This document shows, in pieces, positions 35,641-46,580 of a stretch of 64,000 nucleotides of DNA (within the stretch, counting starts at the first letter, position 1; each line of letters starts with the position of its first letter). Both the position numbers and the translations under genes were made by a program. The notes beneath the pieces were generated by a model that was not told the DNA's origin, ran no database searches, and saw only the letters and a program-made list of their open reading frames with translations. The stretch spans positions 3,420,561-3,484,560 of the forward strand of contig JAJEKV010000092.1 in assembly GCA_021234155.1 (NCBI GenBank). The letters run 5' to 3'. Source of the DNA: Isoetes taiwanensis (Eukaryota; Streptophyta; Lycopodiopsida; Isoetales; Isoetaceae).

Positions 35641-37062
35641 TTTATCTTTGCTACAGATGATGGAGAGTGCTGATAGCCATAGTCAGATACATCCTTACTA
35701 GTATCTCCCTGCCCCCAATGTATGGGTGTTTCCCGGCTATCAGTAACCCTTGCTTTGCCTTTGTCCTCGGTTTCTTCATTCACGACCTGTCTTGTTCTCC
35801 TGCATGCAAGGATGAGCTCCAATTAACAACTGAAATTTGTAGAGAATACACATTCTGAAATGTAACAGGATAACAGGCACCTTTTGTATGTTAGAGTTTG
35901 TGCTGGCACTTCTTTATCTGTATTGTCTTCTTCATCAGATTCACTTGGCTGCCTTCTTTTTCTGCGGACAATTTTTTACAGAAGCCTAAGTTGAATGAAT
36001 AATCCAAACCAAAATTTGCACATTAAAGGTGGAATAAAACAGGGATCAAATATATTAATTGTTTGAACAAAAACCTTTTGGCTGATGGTTTAGGGTTGTC
36101 TTGCAAAATCAAGGTTTGCCTGCCTGAAATACATAAGGCAAAATTACATTAGCCATGTTTTTTCTTTCCAAATGCTACTTCTATGGGGACGTCCTCATCA
36201 AGGTCATTTTCTGACTCACCCTCACTTTCTTCTTCCACAACCTTCCTGGCCCTTGACCGTGTCAACCTGTTCACCTGCTTAACGACTGTCTGAATCTGAT
36301 TGCCGACATCTTCGCCATCGTTTTCCTTCCCTGCAGCAACAGTGTTAGAGGAGGCCTTTGTAGAGGCAGCTGCAGAATTTGGAACTATACTATAATTGTT
36401 GGCACCATCAGTACTACTTGAATCTCCCTTGGATTCAGCATGCTTTGGTGTCTCCAGCACTGTGCTGCCAGGTGCTGCAGTGTGCTGAAGACTGCTGGTA
36501 GTTTGCTGTCCAATGTCTACAGCACCTTCTAATGCTGCCAATTCAAAATCAGAGCCTGAAAACAGGCATGTAGGGCATGAGCATGCTACGGTCTACCTTA
36601 AAAAGTATTATTTAGGTAGCATAAAACTACCTAAAAAAGTACCCAACACTGGGTACTGGGTACTTATATGATGCCTCAATAAGTAATAAGTGTTAGATTG
36701 GATTCATTGATTTTCACCTCCAATGGTACTGTCTTTATCTTGACCTTGAACATTAACATGCTTTTGACTTTTATTTTGAACTTTTGAAAGCAGTACCCAG
36801 TTACAAAGTACCCAGTGTAGGTACTTTGGCAGGTTCCAAAAGTGGATACCCGTAGCATGCTCATGCCCGTACCTTTTTTCCCATGTCTTGGCTGTGGAGT
36901 GTGAACCCTTGTGGACTTGTGCTTGGCTGATCCTGGGGTCCTTTTACTTTTTGGTGTGTTGACCTGTTTCCTTTTCCTGCTGCTATCAGGAGTTGTGGCT
37001 ACATGCTCATCAACATCAATTATCTTCTTCTCGGTTTTGTGAGCTGTTCCAGCATGCAACAC
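35640..37062 (-). CDS. Low-complexity acidic/basic cargo exons upstream of the HAD region
   Basis: Three minus-strand segments look like exons of one disordered nuclear-type protein. 37062-36880 reads DSSRKRKQVNTPKSKRTPGS and KHKSTRVHTPQPRHGKK, an AT-hook or histone-tail-like Lys/Pro-rich stretch. 36541-36149 is Ser/Thr-rich, then NRLTRSRARKVVEEESEGES and an acidic run. 35960-35885 reads RKRRQPSESDEEDNTDKEVP and ends at a possible donor. They may join the zinc-finger exon upstream and the HAD exon downstream. Exon boundaries are not fixed, and the frames may be pseudogenic. A MITE (36573-36868) sits between the first two. Confidence 0.4.
36573..36868. mobile_element. MITE, 296 bp, GGGCATGAGCATGCTACGG termini
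   Basis: Inverted termini GGGCATGAGCATGCTACGG are flanked by the 3-bp direct repeat GTA (36570-36572 and 36869-36871). The interior repeats GTACCCAGT/ACTGGGTAC as an inverted sub-terminal motif. A second family member is at 58214-58535; the two share long blocks such as CCTTAAAAAGTATTATTTAG and CAGGTTCCAAAAGTGG. GGG termini plus a 3-bp duplication point to PIF/Harbinger. It lies within, probably in an intron of, the cargo genes of the CACTA-like element. Confidence 0.85.
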
Positions 37063-37095
37063 TTCCTGCTTTACTGTATTAAGCTTACCTATTTC

Positions 37096-37651
37096 CTACA
37101 CTAACCCTGTAGGAATGGTCTCTGTCCACTCGAGGCAGCATCCTTTTTCCATGAGCAAACTGGTGCAGCTAACGTGATAATGATGTCCACATTTCATCCG
37201 CAGGCTGAGGGTGTAATCATCCTGGAATGCAAGACCACAGGTGGAGCATCTCTCCTCATCTCCAATTGGCAATCGGAATGGTATTGGAGTGATGCTGACC
37301 AGCTGATCATTTCTCTTGGTCATCTCCCTCAGCCTGGTGACATTCTGTAAGTGCTGCTGGGCTTTTGCAAGGAGGGACTCGTTGTTGGCAATCTCAGCAG
37401 TTAGTGCAGCCACCTTTTCTACACAGGTTTGATCTATTGGCCCACCCCCCATTTCAAGTAGGGACTTCAAAGATATATTACGCCATATCTTTCTCCCTCT
37501 CCAAAGAATGAATCTCACAGAGACACTTGCATTAGGATCCGGCGGTGTTTGAAGGCGTGCAATATTATCCTTTATGGTCTTCAACTTCTCCTCCGCGAAC
37601 CAGAAGAAGCTTCCCTTTGCGAGATTGATTGTGCGGCTGTTCCTTCTTTGA
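37096..37651 (-). CDS. Coiled-coil plus RING-like zinc-finger cargo protein segment
   Basis: The minus frame, probably opening at an acceptor (CCTAG before 37651), reads FFWFAEEKLKTIKDNIARLQ, VRFILWRGRKIWRNISLKSL, a helical coil KVAALTAEIANNESLLAKAQ, and a Cys/His cluster CSTCGLAFQDDYTLSLRMKC-GHHYHVSCTSLLMEKGC. The CxxC ... C-G-H-x-x-H-x-x-C spacing is RING-like (C3H2C3-type) but lacks a clear final CxxC, so zinc binding is likely and E3 ligase activity is uncertain. The frame ends at 37096. It lies head-to-tail with 37884-38446 and may be the next exon group of the same transcript. Confidence 0.5.
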
Positions 37652-37883
37652 CACTAGGTCATTTCGCTGCAATTTTAGGGCTTCCTCGCATATCTTGGAT
37701 CATGCTTTCCGGACGGAAAATATTTTCCCCATAAAATTTGCGAGAATGCCGCTTTGGACACATTGCAAAGACTCGAATGACAACCTCCTTCTAATTTTCT
37801 GGCATTTCTGCCGAGGTGGCTTTTTTCGCTATGCTTTCAGTGTTTTGTTGTTGTCGGCTGTGATTCTTTGGGCTCTGGCGTGT

Positions 37884-38446
37884 TCACAGAGCCGGCTGGT
37901 CTTTGGGTTCACTCTTGACCTTGCTCGAATAGGCTCTCGCTTTTTTCGCCACTTCCGCCCAATTGACCTTGAAATTTTCTGGATCCTGCTTGGCCCTCTG
38001 GCAGTTGTTGAATGCAAATAAAAAGGAAACCGTCTTCCTTACTTCTCTGTTCTTCAACCCCTCTGGGTATATCTTGCTCAACAGCTCAATTAGAGCTTCT
38101 TCATGCTCTGGCCTTACTTTGTCGATGAATGTCTTGTTGGGAATCACACCATTGGTGTCCCAAACCTCGTTATATTCTGCTGCAGATATCACATCCGTTC
38201 GAAATTGAGAGGGATGCACACCCTCGTTTGATAGACCCGCATAAGCATGGAAGTCCTCCTTAGTTCGGCAATCAGCCAGGTCCGGTCTTAGGGGCACGTT
38301 CCTTCTGGGCTGAAAGAAATCAAGAAAAACAAATTAACAGGGCACTATAAGCCATCAAAATTGGCAGTGCATTTTGCTTACTCTGCGCATGGCATCCATT
38401 GGAATTGCTGGCTGAGCCGGCGGATTAACAACCTTCTTCACCATAG
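37884..38446 (-). CDS. Unknown two-exon cargo protein (about 160 aa)
   Basis: Exon 1 starts at ATG 38446 (MVKKVVNPPAQPAIPMDAM) and ends with an AGA|GTAAGC donor near 38384. Exon 2 follows an acceptor near 38310 and reads PRRNVPLRPDLADCRTKEDF, ISAAEYNEVWDTNGVIP, EEALIELLSKIYPEGLKNRE and FNNCQRAKQDPENFKVNWAE to the stop at 37884. The phases agree and no internal stop is seen, so this is the best-preserved cargo gene. I do not recognise the fold; it is largely helical and charged. Being the first minus-strand coding unit from the right terminus, it would be the 5' end of the element's long transcript. Confidence 0.55.
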
Positions 38447-38900
38447 TTTTTGGCGTTTGAGTTTTGGAATACTAGAGTGAATCCAGAAATTCTCGAGCTT
38501 CTTCTCCGCGGGATATTTGGCCGGAGTAGCAAAAGGTGAGGAGCACGGTTGCAAATTACAAATTCAAAGTTCGCTACCCTTTCGGGTCACAGTCATTAGT
38601 TACGGTGGGCGGTAAGAAGGTTATGATTGAAACGGGTACGCCCTATGTGAAGTGACGGGCATAGCATAGGTTACACTTCAATTGGTGAAGGGTGGAAAAA
38701 ATAGCATGAAGGGTGCTGGTGCTGGGTGCTGGGGTCGCGTTTTTTTGCTACCCACCAGCATACTTTCACCCGTTTGACGTCGTTCAACGACGTCACGTAC
38801 ACGTGGCAGCCACGCGGCCGGGCGGCCAGCGCGGCGTTGCCAGCGCCGTTGCTGACGTGGCAGCCACGTACACGTCGTCGTTTAACGACGTCGCAATGTC

Positions 38901-41778
38901 ACGGGTTTGAGCATGGTCAATGTCTAGCAATGCATAAATTACATCACCTCGAGGCTACAGATTCAAGTTGATCAACATCCTTCTTGCGATAATAAAGACA
39001 TTAAATCTATTACATGCAATACACATGTCCAGAGCAATTACGTTTACAAATGGTTTTTTCAAGTTCTTTGTGGGGGAAAAAAGATTTATTGAAAAGTAGG
39101 GATTTTTTTTTTTGTGTTTGGCCAACCCTTGGGAGTTTATAATAAACTTATATTATTTTAAGGGCCAAACTTTTTAACAACCAGATTGTTTAACTGGTTG
39201 TTGCATAGCGGGGTGATTATCCGACTGCAAATGCAAAGCCACAAAAATAAAAAAGAAAAGCAAGAAGGTAAATAAAGCTTGTATTAAGAATATTTTCTCC
39301 TATTGTTTATTGTGGACTAAGTGACGCTGTTTTGACTTGGTTATGGCATGGAGATCATGCTATGGTTGAGTGCCAAGAACCTCATCTCAGGTTGTCATGG
39401 AGATCAGGTTGCAACAGTTGAAAGCATAGGCAAGGTTACAGAAGCACCAACGATAGTGTCCATAGCCAGACAGAGTTCAAGAAGCAGGGTTCTTGAAGCC
39501 TCCATGGCCAAACACGAAAGTGATGCGTCAATTGAGGCGGCATGAAGCGTCATCGTCGACCTGCAAAAATACAGTAAAAAAGCACCCCCGGATTTGCACG
39601 CCTACAAGGTCTTCAATTTGACTATTCTAGTCCAACTTGAACAACAAAGATAGAGTCCTCTCTAGAATTGATCTACCTGATCTTTTTATAGAGAGAAGCT
39701 CAAGTATATTTTCTCAACCGAATCCACTTGATCATTTCACTGATCTTTTCTCAAATATCTTTATAGGATTTCCCTTATAGTCAATTCCGTTAGACATGTA
39801 AGCCAACCCAAGTGGTTATTTGCACCGAAGACACAATAACTTTCTTGTACTTTAAAACTGAGCGTTCATTCAAATAGAATAACTTTTTCCCAAAAGAAAA
39901 TCTATGTTCTATATTTAGCATTCAGAATGCACTGCTCATTTAATACACAATCACATATGCAACCACACTAAGTGCATCATGTATGCTATACTTTACATGA
40001 CCCAGCAATTATCCACTTCACAATTTTTCATTGAACAGCTCTGTACTACCCGCATAAGCTTTCATCTTTTGCTGGAGTACTGCTCCCCATCACATGTTGA
40101 ACACGAACATCCTTTTTATTGATTTCCAAATAACCATTGATTGCCAATGATCTTTAGTCATATCTAGCCCATTCCCTCCATCATTCTTTTCACGGCTGTA
40201 ACAAACTCCTTCCTATTTTTCTTTTTCTTTTTTTAACATTGCATCGCCTTCATGTCTCATTTTCTTATACCATACATAAGCTCAAGCTTCATTATCTTTG
40301 CATATTACATTTCCAAATCTCACTTTAACATTGTGGCAGAATAATTTCGTGACCAGAGTAAGTTTAGTAATAATAAAATTCTTCTTCAATTGCTTTGAAG
40401 GTAATCTCTAGGAGAGGTAAATCTCTACAACTCTTAATCTCGAAGTAGGCACCATTGCGTCAAGGTTTTCAGATAACTTCAATGTCTGTGCCAGCTTGCA
40501 AGTGTAAAGGAAAGTTCACTTTTTCACTTCTACTTGCTTTTCCTGATAAACTTGTGGCATTCTTTTTCGATTCTTGAGCACATAGAAGAACTTATGTGTA
40601 AAAGATTCCAATGCCCATAGCTCTATAAAGACCATTATTGTGTTCTGATACCAATTGATATGGATTGAAGAATTCTTTAATGAATACTGAGTATGCTCAC
40701 AGCTTAGATAGTACAATAGATGACAGTTTACATAAATTGAGGAAAATATATGGTAGAAAGTGCTTATCCATCCAGCCGAATCCACCTCCGAAAGGGCTAC
40801 AGGACAAGGCTATATCGCTGGCCTCCCATCAATACTAAATCGCCTCTGACCAACTAGATAAGAATTCTGGCTATGGCTTAAAGATAAGATATCTGGCTTA
40901 TGTGTAACGCTGCCTAAATCCCTCGTAGCCGCCGATCTAGTAAAAGCTTCTCTGGCTAAAAAGAAATCTAAATCATGCTGTCATCCAACCCTGCTTCCCT
41001 TCTGTCCACCGTTTCTTATCTTCCTCTACCTGGTCGCTATCGGGTCGCTCCTTCCTTCTGTTGATCATTTGTTCTCCCTCCTTAAAGAAACAATTCTTGC
41101 ACCCACACTAGACCCCAGGAGTTTTTCAAAAAGGTAAACTTCATCTCATTCTGATCATCGGTCATCGAGTTATGTGACCTTTTTCTATATATCCCTTAAC
41201 CTTGGTCCTTAATTAAAATTATAAGGTAACCTTGGCTTATTTTGAAGTCTATCAATGATCAACACATTTGCATGTATCTTTTCATCTTTCATTATGGACC
41301 AGCCCCCGAGGTCCGTGCCATAAAATTCGGTCAAAATACATATGACATTGTGAGAGAGAGATCCAAGATAAAGTGATTTATCTTCCTCTATCTCTGGGTG
41401 CTAAGTGAAATTCAAGGATTGGCTATGCTTATAGTCTTGGAAAAAAGAAGTAGGATAAATAAAATAATTGCACAAACTTTCTATGTTGTCTCTATTGGAC
41501 TCGATTGCTCAACAACCGCATTTAAACAACTTTTCTATGATAATCAATAACTATCATTTTCCTAATAAAGACCTTTCAATTCAGACTTAAACATGGATCA
41601 TAAAAATGTGTCCTTCAAAAAATGGATAAATACTACAACTTCTGTTCATTTCACTGTTCAATTTTTAATTCTAGAAATATTGAAACTGTTATTCTTTCCA
41701 CTCACATATATTCTAGAAAGTAAGCTAACTTTTTGTAGCCAATTTTGCCCCTTTGCTTTTTTGAAATAATTAGGAGTC
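38901..41778. other. Intergenic; includes a copia-type primer-binding-site relic
   Basis: No gene is recognised. On the minus strand at 40653-40642, TGGTATCAGAAC matches the initiator tRNA-Met primer site of copia elements with one mismatch, and ATCA plus AT precede it as an LTR end should. The sequence to its right (about 40656-41100) may therefore be a copia LTR relic, but I could not find its other end. A short plus frame at 39348-39545 is unidentified. Confidence 0.4.
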
Positions 41779-42874
41779 TTAGAAAGAAAAAAGGCGCATA
41801 TAAATACTCGTAACATGAATAGCCATGTCTATAAGAAGAAAGGAGGTTGGATCGCCATCTAATTTGTATGACCGCCAAAAAAGGCTAGCTCCAGTGTCAT
41901 TGCGCGATTATAGAGCTTGCCAATAATATCATGCTCTCGTTTGGTCAATGTAGGTCCAAGACTATCAAGTACCAACTCCAACTTGGATGCACATGCGTGG
42001 TTGATACAAATAATGAGCAAAGTGGCAAAGAAAGGGGAAAGAAAGGAGCAAAAGGGAGAAACAGGAGAACATTATTTATACCTGAAAGTCTGGAGAACTA
42101 TATTTTGACACCCACTTGTAAAAAGGATGGCTTTCTTCAACGTTAATTTGTGCTCCTAAAAATGCATATAGAACCACACAAGGAGCAATTGCTCCTAGAG
42201 TAAAAGCAACTAAAACCCTAGTTTCCACTGTCTCAGTGTCAGAGTCTTCAATCTTCCCAGCCGCAGTGTCCAACAGAAAACGACAATATTCCTCGGTAGC
42301 ATGTGCTGCTAGAATCTCCTTACTCAGATCCACTCCCCAATCCTGCCAATCCAGAGTGGTTACTTGGCATTTGCCCAAAAGAAATATATCGGTTAGATCC
42401 AGGTGATCATAGGTGATCATGTGCCAAAAAAAAAAAAAAAAAAAAAAAAAAAGAGAGAGGTGCCCCGAACACTTAAATACACCATGGTTACAGCCCTCCA
42501 AATAGTATATGTATATCGAGATTAAAAGTTAAAATAAAAAAACCAGAATTACCTGGGCCAAGTTTTTTCGTTCCTCAGAAGCACCCCTTTGCACATTTTT
42601 CAGAAATGATTTTACATGTTGTAAATCAGAGTCGTCGCCTGCCTTGCCGCAGCTGTGTAGAATTGGCCACATTATTTAAGAGGCAAAGGCATGGAATTTA
42701 GTATGCATCTTACACTTGAGCATAAACTGGAAGATAGAGTGTATCCTGCTCAATGAAATGCCGGAATGCCTTGTGATCCAGAGTCCCGTCTGCCAATCCA
42801 ACTATGAAGGGATGATTAATCACAGAATCGGCTATTCCTTTGCACTCCTCCCATAGCCGCTTTGACAGGCTCAT
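41779..42874 (-). CDS. TENA/THI-4 domain protein, TH2-like (thiamin salvage)
   Basis: Four exons on the minus strand: 42874-42714 (MSLSKRLWEECKGIADSVIN, HFIEQDTLYLPVYAQ), 42652-42553 (CGKAGDDSDLQHVKSFLKNV), 42342-42082 (DWGVDLSKEILAAHATEEYC, LGAIAPCVVLYAFLG, HPFYKWVSKYSSPDF), 41981-41779 (LDSLGPTLTKREHDIIGKLY, NRAMTLELAFFW). Phases agree throughout. It resembles the TENA half of plant TH2. The residues known in TenA are present: Asp and Tyr in QDTLY, Cys in IAPC (TENA_C class), Tyr in VLY, Glu in TLELAFF. The likely reaction is hydrolysis of thiamin-derived pyrimidines for salvage. The HAD phosphatase half of TH2 is absent. The last acceptor looks altered: the exon homology begins about 15 nt before the only usable AG. 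An A29 run lies in intron 2. Confidence 0.85.
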
Positions 42875-43223
42875 TATATTGCTTCCGGATCTGCCAGGTA
42901 ACAGATCTGGTTGAGTAATAGATCAATTCAAAAAGCCCAATTCATAATGGCCAAATTCAGGAGGAGGAAATTACTCCAGATTCTACATAGCCAGACTCTT
43001 TGATTTTATTACCTTGTAATGCCTATGGCCGGATCCCAGTTGCGTAGTGTGGCTCGCAATTGCAGACTTGCAGGATAATTTGTCAGCGATTTTTTCCTAA
43101 TTTTGATATTCCACACTGTTAACTTTTCAAAAGTTGTCACCTTTTTTTCAACCCACGTGGCTTAAGTATCCAGTCAGGAAAAAAAAAATCTTCGATCCAT
43201 TAGAAAAGCTGGCAACAGGCTTA

Positions 43224-43619
43224 GGGCGGGGTCACATGAAGATACCAACGTCTTCCATTAGACGTCAGAGGGGTCACATACAGCTTTTTGACATGAATCT
43301 CTTCATGTTGACATCAATCCATCCCACCGGCTCTCTCCTCGGTTGGACGGATTCATATCAACATGAATCTCTTGGATATCAGCACCACGTGGCAGATCTC
43401 AGGGTACTTGGCAGCAATCGAGAAATCAACATGAATCTCTTGGATATCAGCACCACGTGGCAGATCTCAGGGTACTTGGCAGCAATCCAGAAATTAGCGG
43501 GCAGAACAAGAACGGCAAGAGCGGATGGTGCGTTTGGATCTTCATGTGACCCTGTTTCTATCGCTGCGTTCATATTGATAGGAAAGAGTCCCTGTTGACA
43601 TCTTCATGTGACCATACCC
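43224..43619. mobile_element. Tourist-like MITE (PIF/Harbinger), 396 bp, TTA target duplication
   Basis: Termini GGG...GGTCACATGAAGAT and its inverted partner ATCTTCATGTGACCATACCC are flanked by TTA at 43221-43223 and 43620-43622, the PIF/Harbinger target duplication. A third internal copy of the terminal motif (ATCTTCATGTGACCC) is near 43540. The body contains a 68-bp tandem duplication. The long open frame across it is not a gene. Confidence 0.88.
43357..43493 (+). repeat. 68-bp tandem duplication inside the MITE
   Basis: Two nearly identical 68-bp units, starting near 43358 and 43426, each contain ACATGAATCTCTTGGATATC and CACCACGTGGCAGATCTCAG. Confidence 0.95.
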
Positions 43620-43841
43620 TTACTTTTAAGCTCAAATTTGATGTATGCGATGAATGATCCAAAATGCTACAGAAGGATGAATCTCATATTTTCAAAGTTT
43701 GGCTGAATGCATTTGACAACTTGTTTTCTTGGTTATAAGCTAGATGTGACATAGTTCTAGACTGCTTCCAATTACATACATGGAATATATTGTGTTCTTA
43801 TATGTTTATACAAGAATCATGTCTGCAAAGACACGTGCTAT

Positions 43842-45608
43842 TGCCCCAAGACCAAAGCAAATTGCATTATTTGTTTACATCTCGGTTTGCGTGAAGACCA
43901 ACCAATACCAAATCTTGAGTCCTGCTTTGCATTCTGATTTCAGAATAATTGTTAGGTAAGTCTGAACGTCCACTTTTCCTGAGCCACAAAGGAAAATTTT
44001 CTATTTTATATTATAAACTTTCAGATCTTTGCTATTTTGAATTTCAAATAACTTTCACTTTCGAAACAAATTGTGCGTTTTAATGCTTATTCCAATCCAA
44101 CTCTTCAAATTTGATTTTGATGATGATCCAAACCTAGAGCAGAAACCATGCCTGTCCTGTTCTTCCTGTATTGTTATTAAACCACCATCCAAATCTAATG
44201 GTGAATCTGCCAACTCTAAAGAACAATATTTTGAAGCCTCCAAACAACGATTATGTTCCATCATGATGATTTTCAGTGGCATACTATAGTCCACAATTGT
44301 ACCTATAATTGTCAACCTAAACAGCCTCTGCAGAGAAGATAGCATGCATCTGCAGTTGAACAGTTAGATTGACACACCTAATATAAAAGTCCAATAACGA
44401 TGATGCACTTACCACAAATTTTGCATATTAAATGGGTATAGACCATAGTATCCGTTTGCTCAAAATAACTCCTCCAATAAATCACATTCCCTTCTGCTGC
44501 TCAAACATCGCTCAGTCATTGTAAAGGCCCCTAAAGGCATCTGACCAAATTTCCATACTGGAAATCATTTCTTTTCATAAAAAAGTGTTGGTTAGAACCA
44601 AACACTAGGCCGCATAGACTCTTCTGATATTTAAGGTTGTTGCTTGTATCATTACACTCATGTATGTACAGATGTAAAAAACCCTGAAAACTTCGGCACA
44701 TATGCAACAATGCAAAGATAAACAAGCCTAAGTATGAGGTTTTGACCCGAACACTAAGCAGAAAGAGTTTAAAATAGGAAACGGGTTACAACCTCTAAAT
44801 GAATTTAAAATAGAAAATGGGTTACAACCTCTAAATGAATCAAAGCGCACATTTTGGTAGCAAAAACTCAAACTGGAAGATGTAAACACAGTGACAATTA
44901 AGTGAAACAGACTTGAAAGAGACCAGAGATGCCTGAGACCTCGTCTGAGTGCCAATTCTATAGCCTACACCTTCTACGGGATGTTTATGAAGCATGTAAT
45001 TACTAAAAGTCTAATAGCTCTTGTTGCAGTCTCTTGTTACACGTCTTCTTTGCCCGATGAACAAAGGTCCCAGATTTACGAGATTCTCGTGATTCGGCCT
45101 CAAAGATTGTCCATTCACCACATTCTAAGATTTAAGCGCTTCTTAGTAATGTTCCCAACAGAGGCAAGAATACCCTCGCACAACAAAGATGTAAAATATC
45201 CAAGACACGAGAAGGACACAGAATCCCCACGCGACACCATATTGTCCATATGTAGGAAACATGGCTACTCATTTTTGGCTTCCACCATATCTTCTTCATT
45301 TTGAGCTCCATGTCCTTCTCAGACAGGAGGTGGTGGCAAATTCTTTTCTATGCATTGGAGAAAGTTATCTAGTTTTTCCCCCAACCTTTGCTCACAGTCT
45401 TCAATAATTTGTAAGAACAAGAATTTCACGATCTAGTAAATTCCTCTATCAGATAAATCCATAAAAGGAACTTAAACATCAAATAAGCAAGTCAAAGACC
45501 AATAAATGAAGCTTGTATTGCATTTGATGACTTTTAATGTCCCATGTGAATTTAAATATCTGATTTAATCTGCTTATCTGATTGTTGCATCCTAATTCTT
45601 TCCACAGC
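43842..45608. repeat. Segmental duplication, copy A (about 1.77 kb)
   Basis: It matches 48891-50653 in the same orientation at very high identity, from CTATTGCCC through GCATCCTAATTCTTTCCACAG, with small indels. It includes the RPC9 last exon (45265-45408), 3' flank, and a 36-bp tandem repeat near 44785-44850 (GGGTTACAACCTCTAAATGA). Confidence 0.93.
45265..45408 (-). pseudogene. Duplicated RPC9 last exon, dead copy
   Basis: This is a same-length copy of the RPC9 terminal exon at 50309-50452. Two changes kill it: the acceptor AG is AA (ACAAATTATTG against ACAGATTATTG), and the Arg codon after LPPPPV is TGA. It still reads IIEDCEQRLGEKLDNFL and the QNEEDMVEAKNE tail. No other RPC9 exons accompany it. 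Confidence 0.85.
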
Positions 45609-46580
45609 TTTGATTCAATTGCTATAAGAATCCGATTACACTATTGAAGTGTTCTTTAAAAAATCTTTTTATCTAGTCAGCAATAGTCTTCAAATGTATC
45701 CTCAAATGTATTATAGACAATAGCAACATTCTCCTTTACTGAAGTCCCAACTGTACTATTATAATCATGTTAATACTTTAGTTTATTTGAGTTATGGCAA
45801 CATACAATCAACTTATGTTGCATAGGAGCAGTTATTTATTTTTTTCTTTAGATTCAACAAAAGAGTATTGTTTAAGCAAATTCGCCATTAACTATTGAGT
45901 ATAATATAAACTTCTATTGTCTAAGGGCAAAACACCTTCAAATATATGCTTCAAATCCTAAAGATAGATGTTAAAGTACTTGAGCAAAACGCCTTCAAAT
46001 GTATGCTTCAATTCCTATAGGCAAATGCTTCAATTCCTAAAGGTAAATGTTCAAAGTTATGTTGTTAACATGTGTGATAGAACTATTGCTAACTTGTTTG
46101 TATTTTATTGCTAATGTTAAGATGTGTGATAGAACTATTGCTAACTTCTTTGTATTTTATTGCTGATGAATCAACAGTCTTGTTAATATTTATATACATT
46201 TGTGGTCCTCAACTTGTCGTAAAAAAGCCGAGGTATATTGAGTAGCTTTGATCCGTATGCACCCGGGTACTCAAAGCTACACCCGGGTAGCCTGATACAC
46301 CCGCTCATCGGATCGCTGCCTGATTCGTTGTCAAGTCAGCCACAAATTTTGGTGCAAAAAAGGTGCATTCTTCAATCGTATCGAATTGCTATCTTGGTTG
46401 CATGCTTTTAAAACATATCGATTGGTTATCTTGTTTGCATGCTAGAATTATGCTAATTTCGATAATGCCAATGCCATATACGATAGTCCAGAGTATGCCA
46501 AAAATATGTGACCTTGGGGTTTGGTCAATTTCATGTGTAATGTGGTGTAAAATATAGCTGAATTCTTCCAATATGATATC

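Larger units (their letters stand above)
33397..38900. mobile_element. CACTAC-ended, CGTCGT-rich DNA transposon-like element with multi-gene cargo
   Basis: The left end CACTACAAAAACGTTG matches En/Spm (CACTA) termini. The next 280 bp are packed with ACGACG/CGTCGT sub-terminal repeats, unusually CpG-rich for this genome. At the right, 38740-38895 carries the matching terminal region: GGGTGAAAGTATACTGGTGGG at 33673 recurs inverted near 38750-38771, and a 76-bp GC-rich module (33593-33668) recurs at 38794-38869. The right end lacks TTTTTGTAGTG, so it is truncated or diverged and no target duplication can be read. Inside are a plus-strand gene near the left end and minus-strand coding segments across 34.8-38.4 kb. 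No TNP2-type transposase is recognisable. Confidence 0.65.

Noticed and set aside
35353-35858. Plus-strand Cys-rich frames (63-111 codons)
   Set aside because: Antisense shadows of the HAD/NIF phosphatase-like exon on the minus strand.
43134-43598. 154-codon plus-strand frame
   Set aside because: It spans a Tourist-like MITE with an internal 68-bp duplication; not conserved coding.
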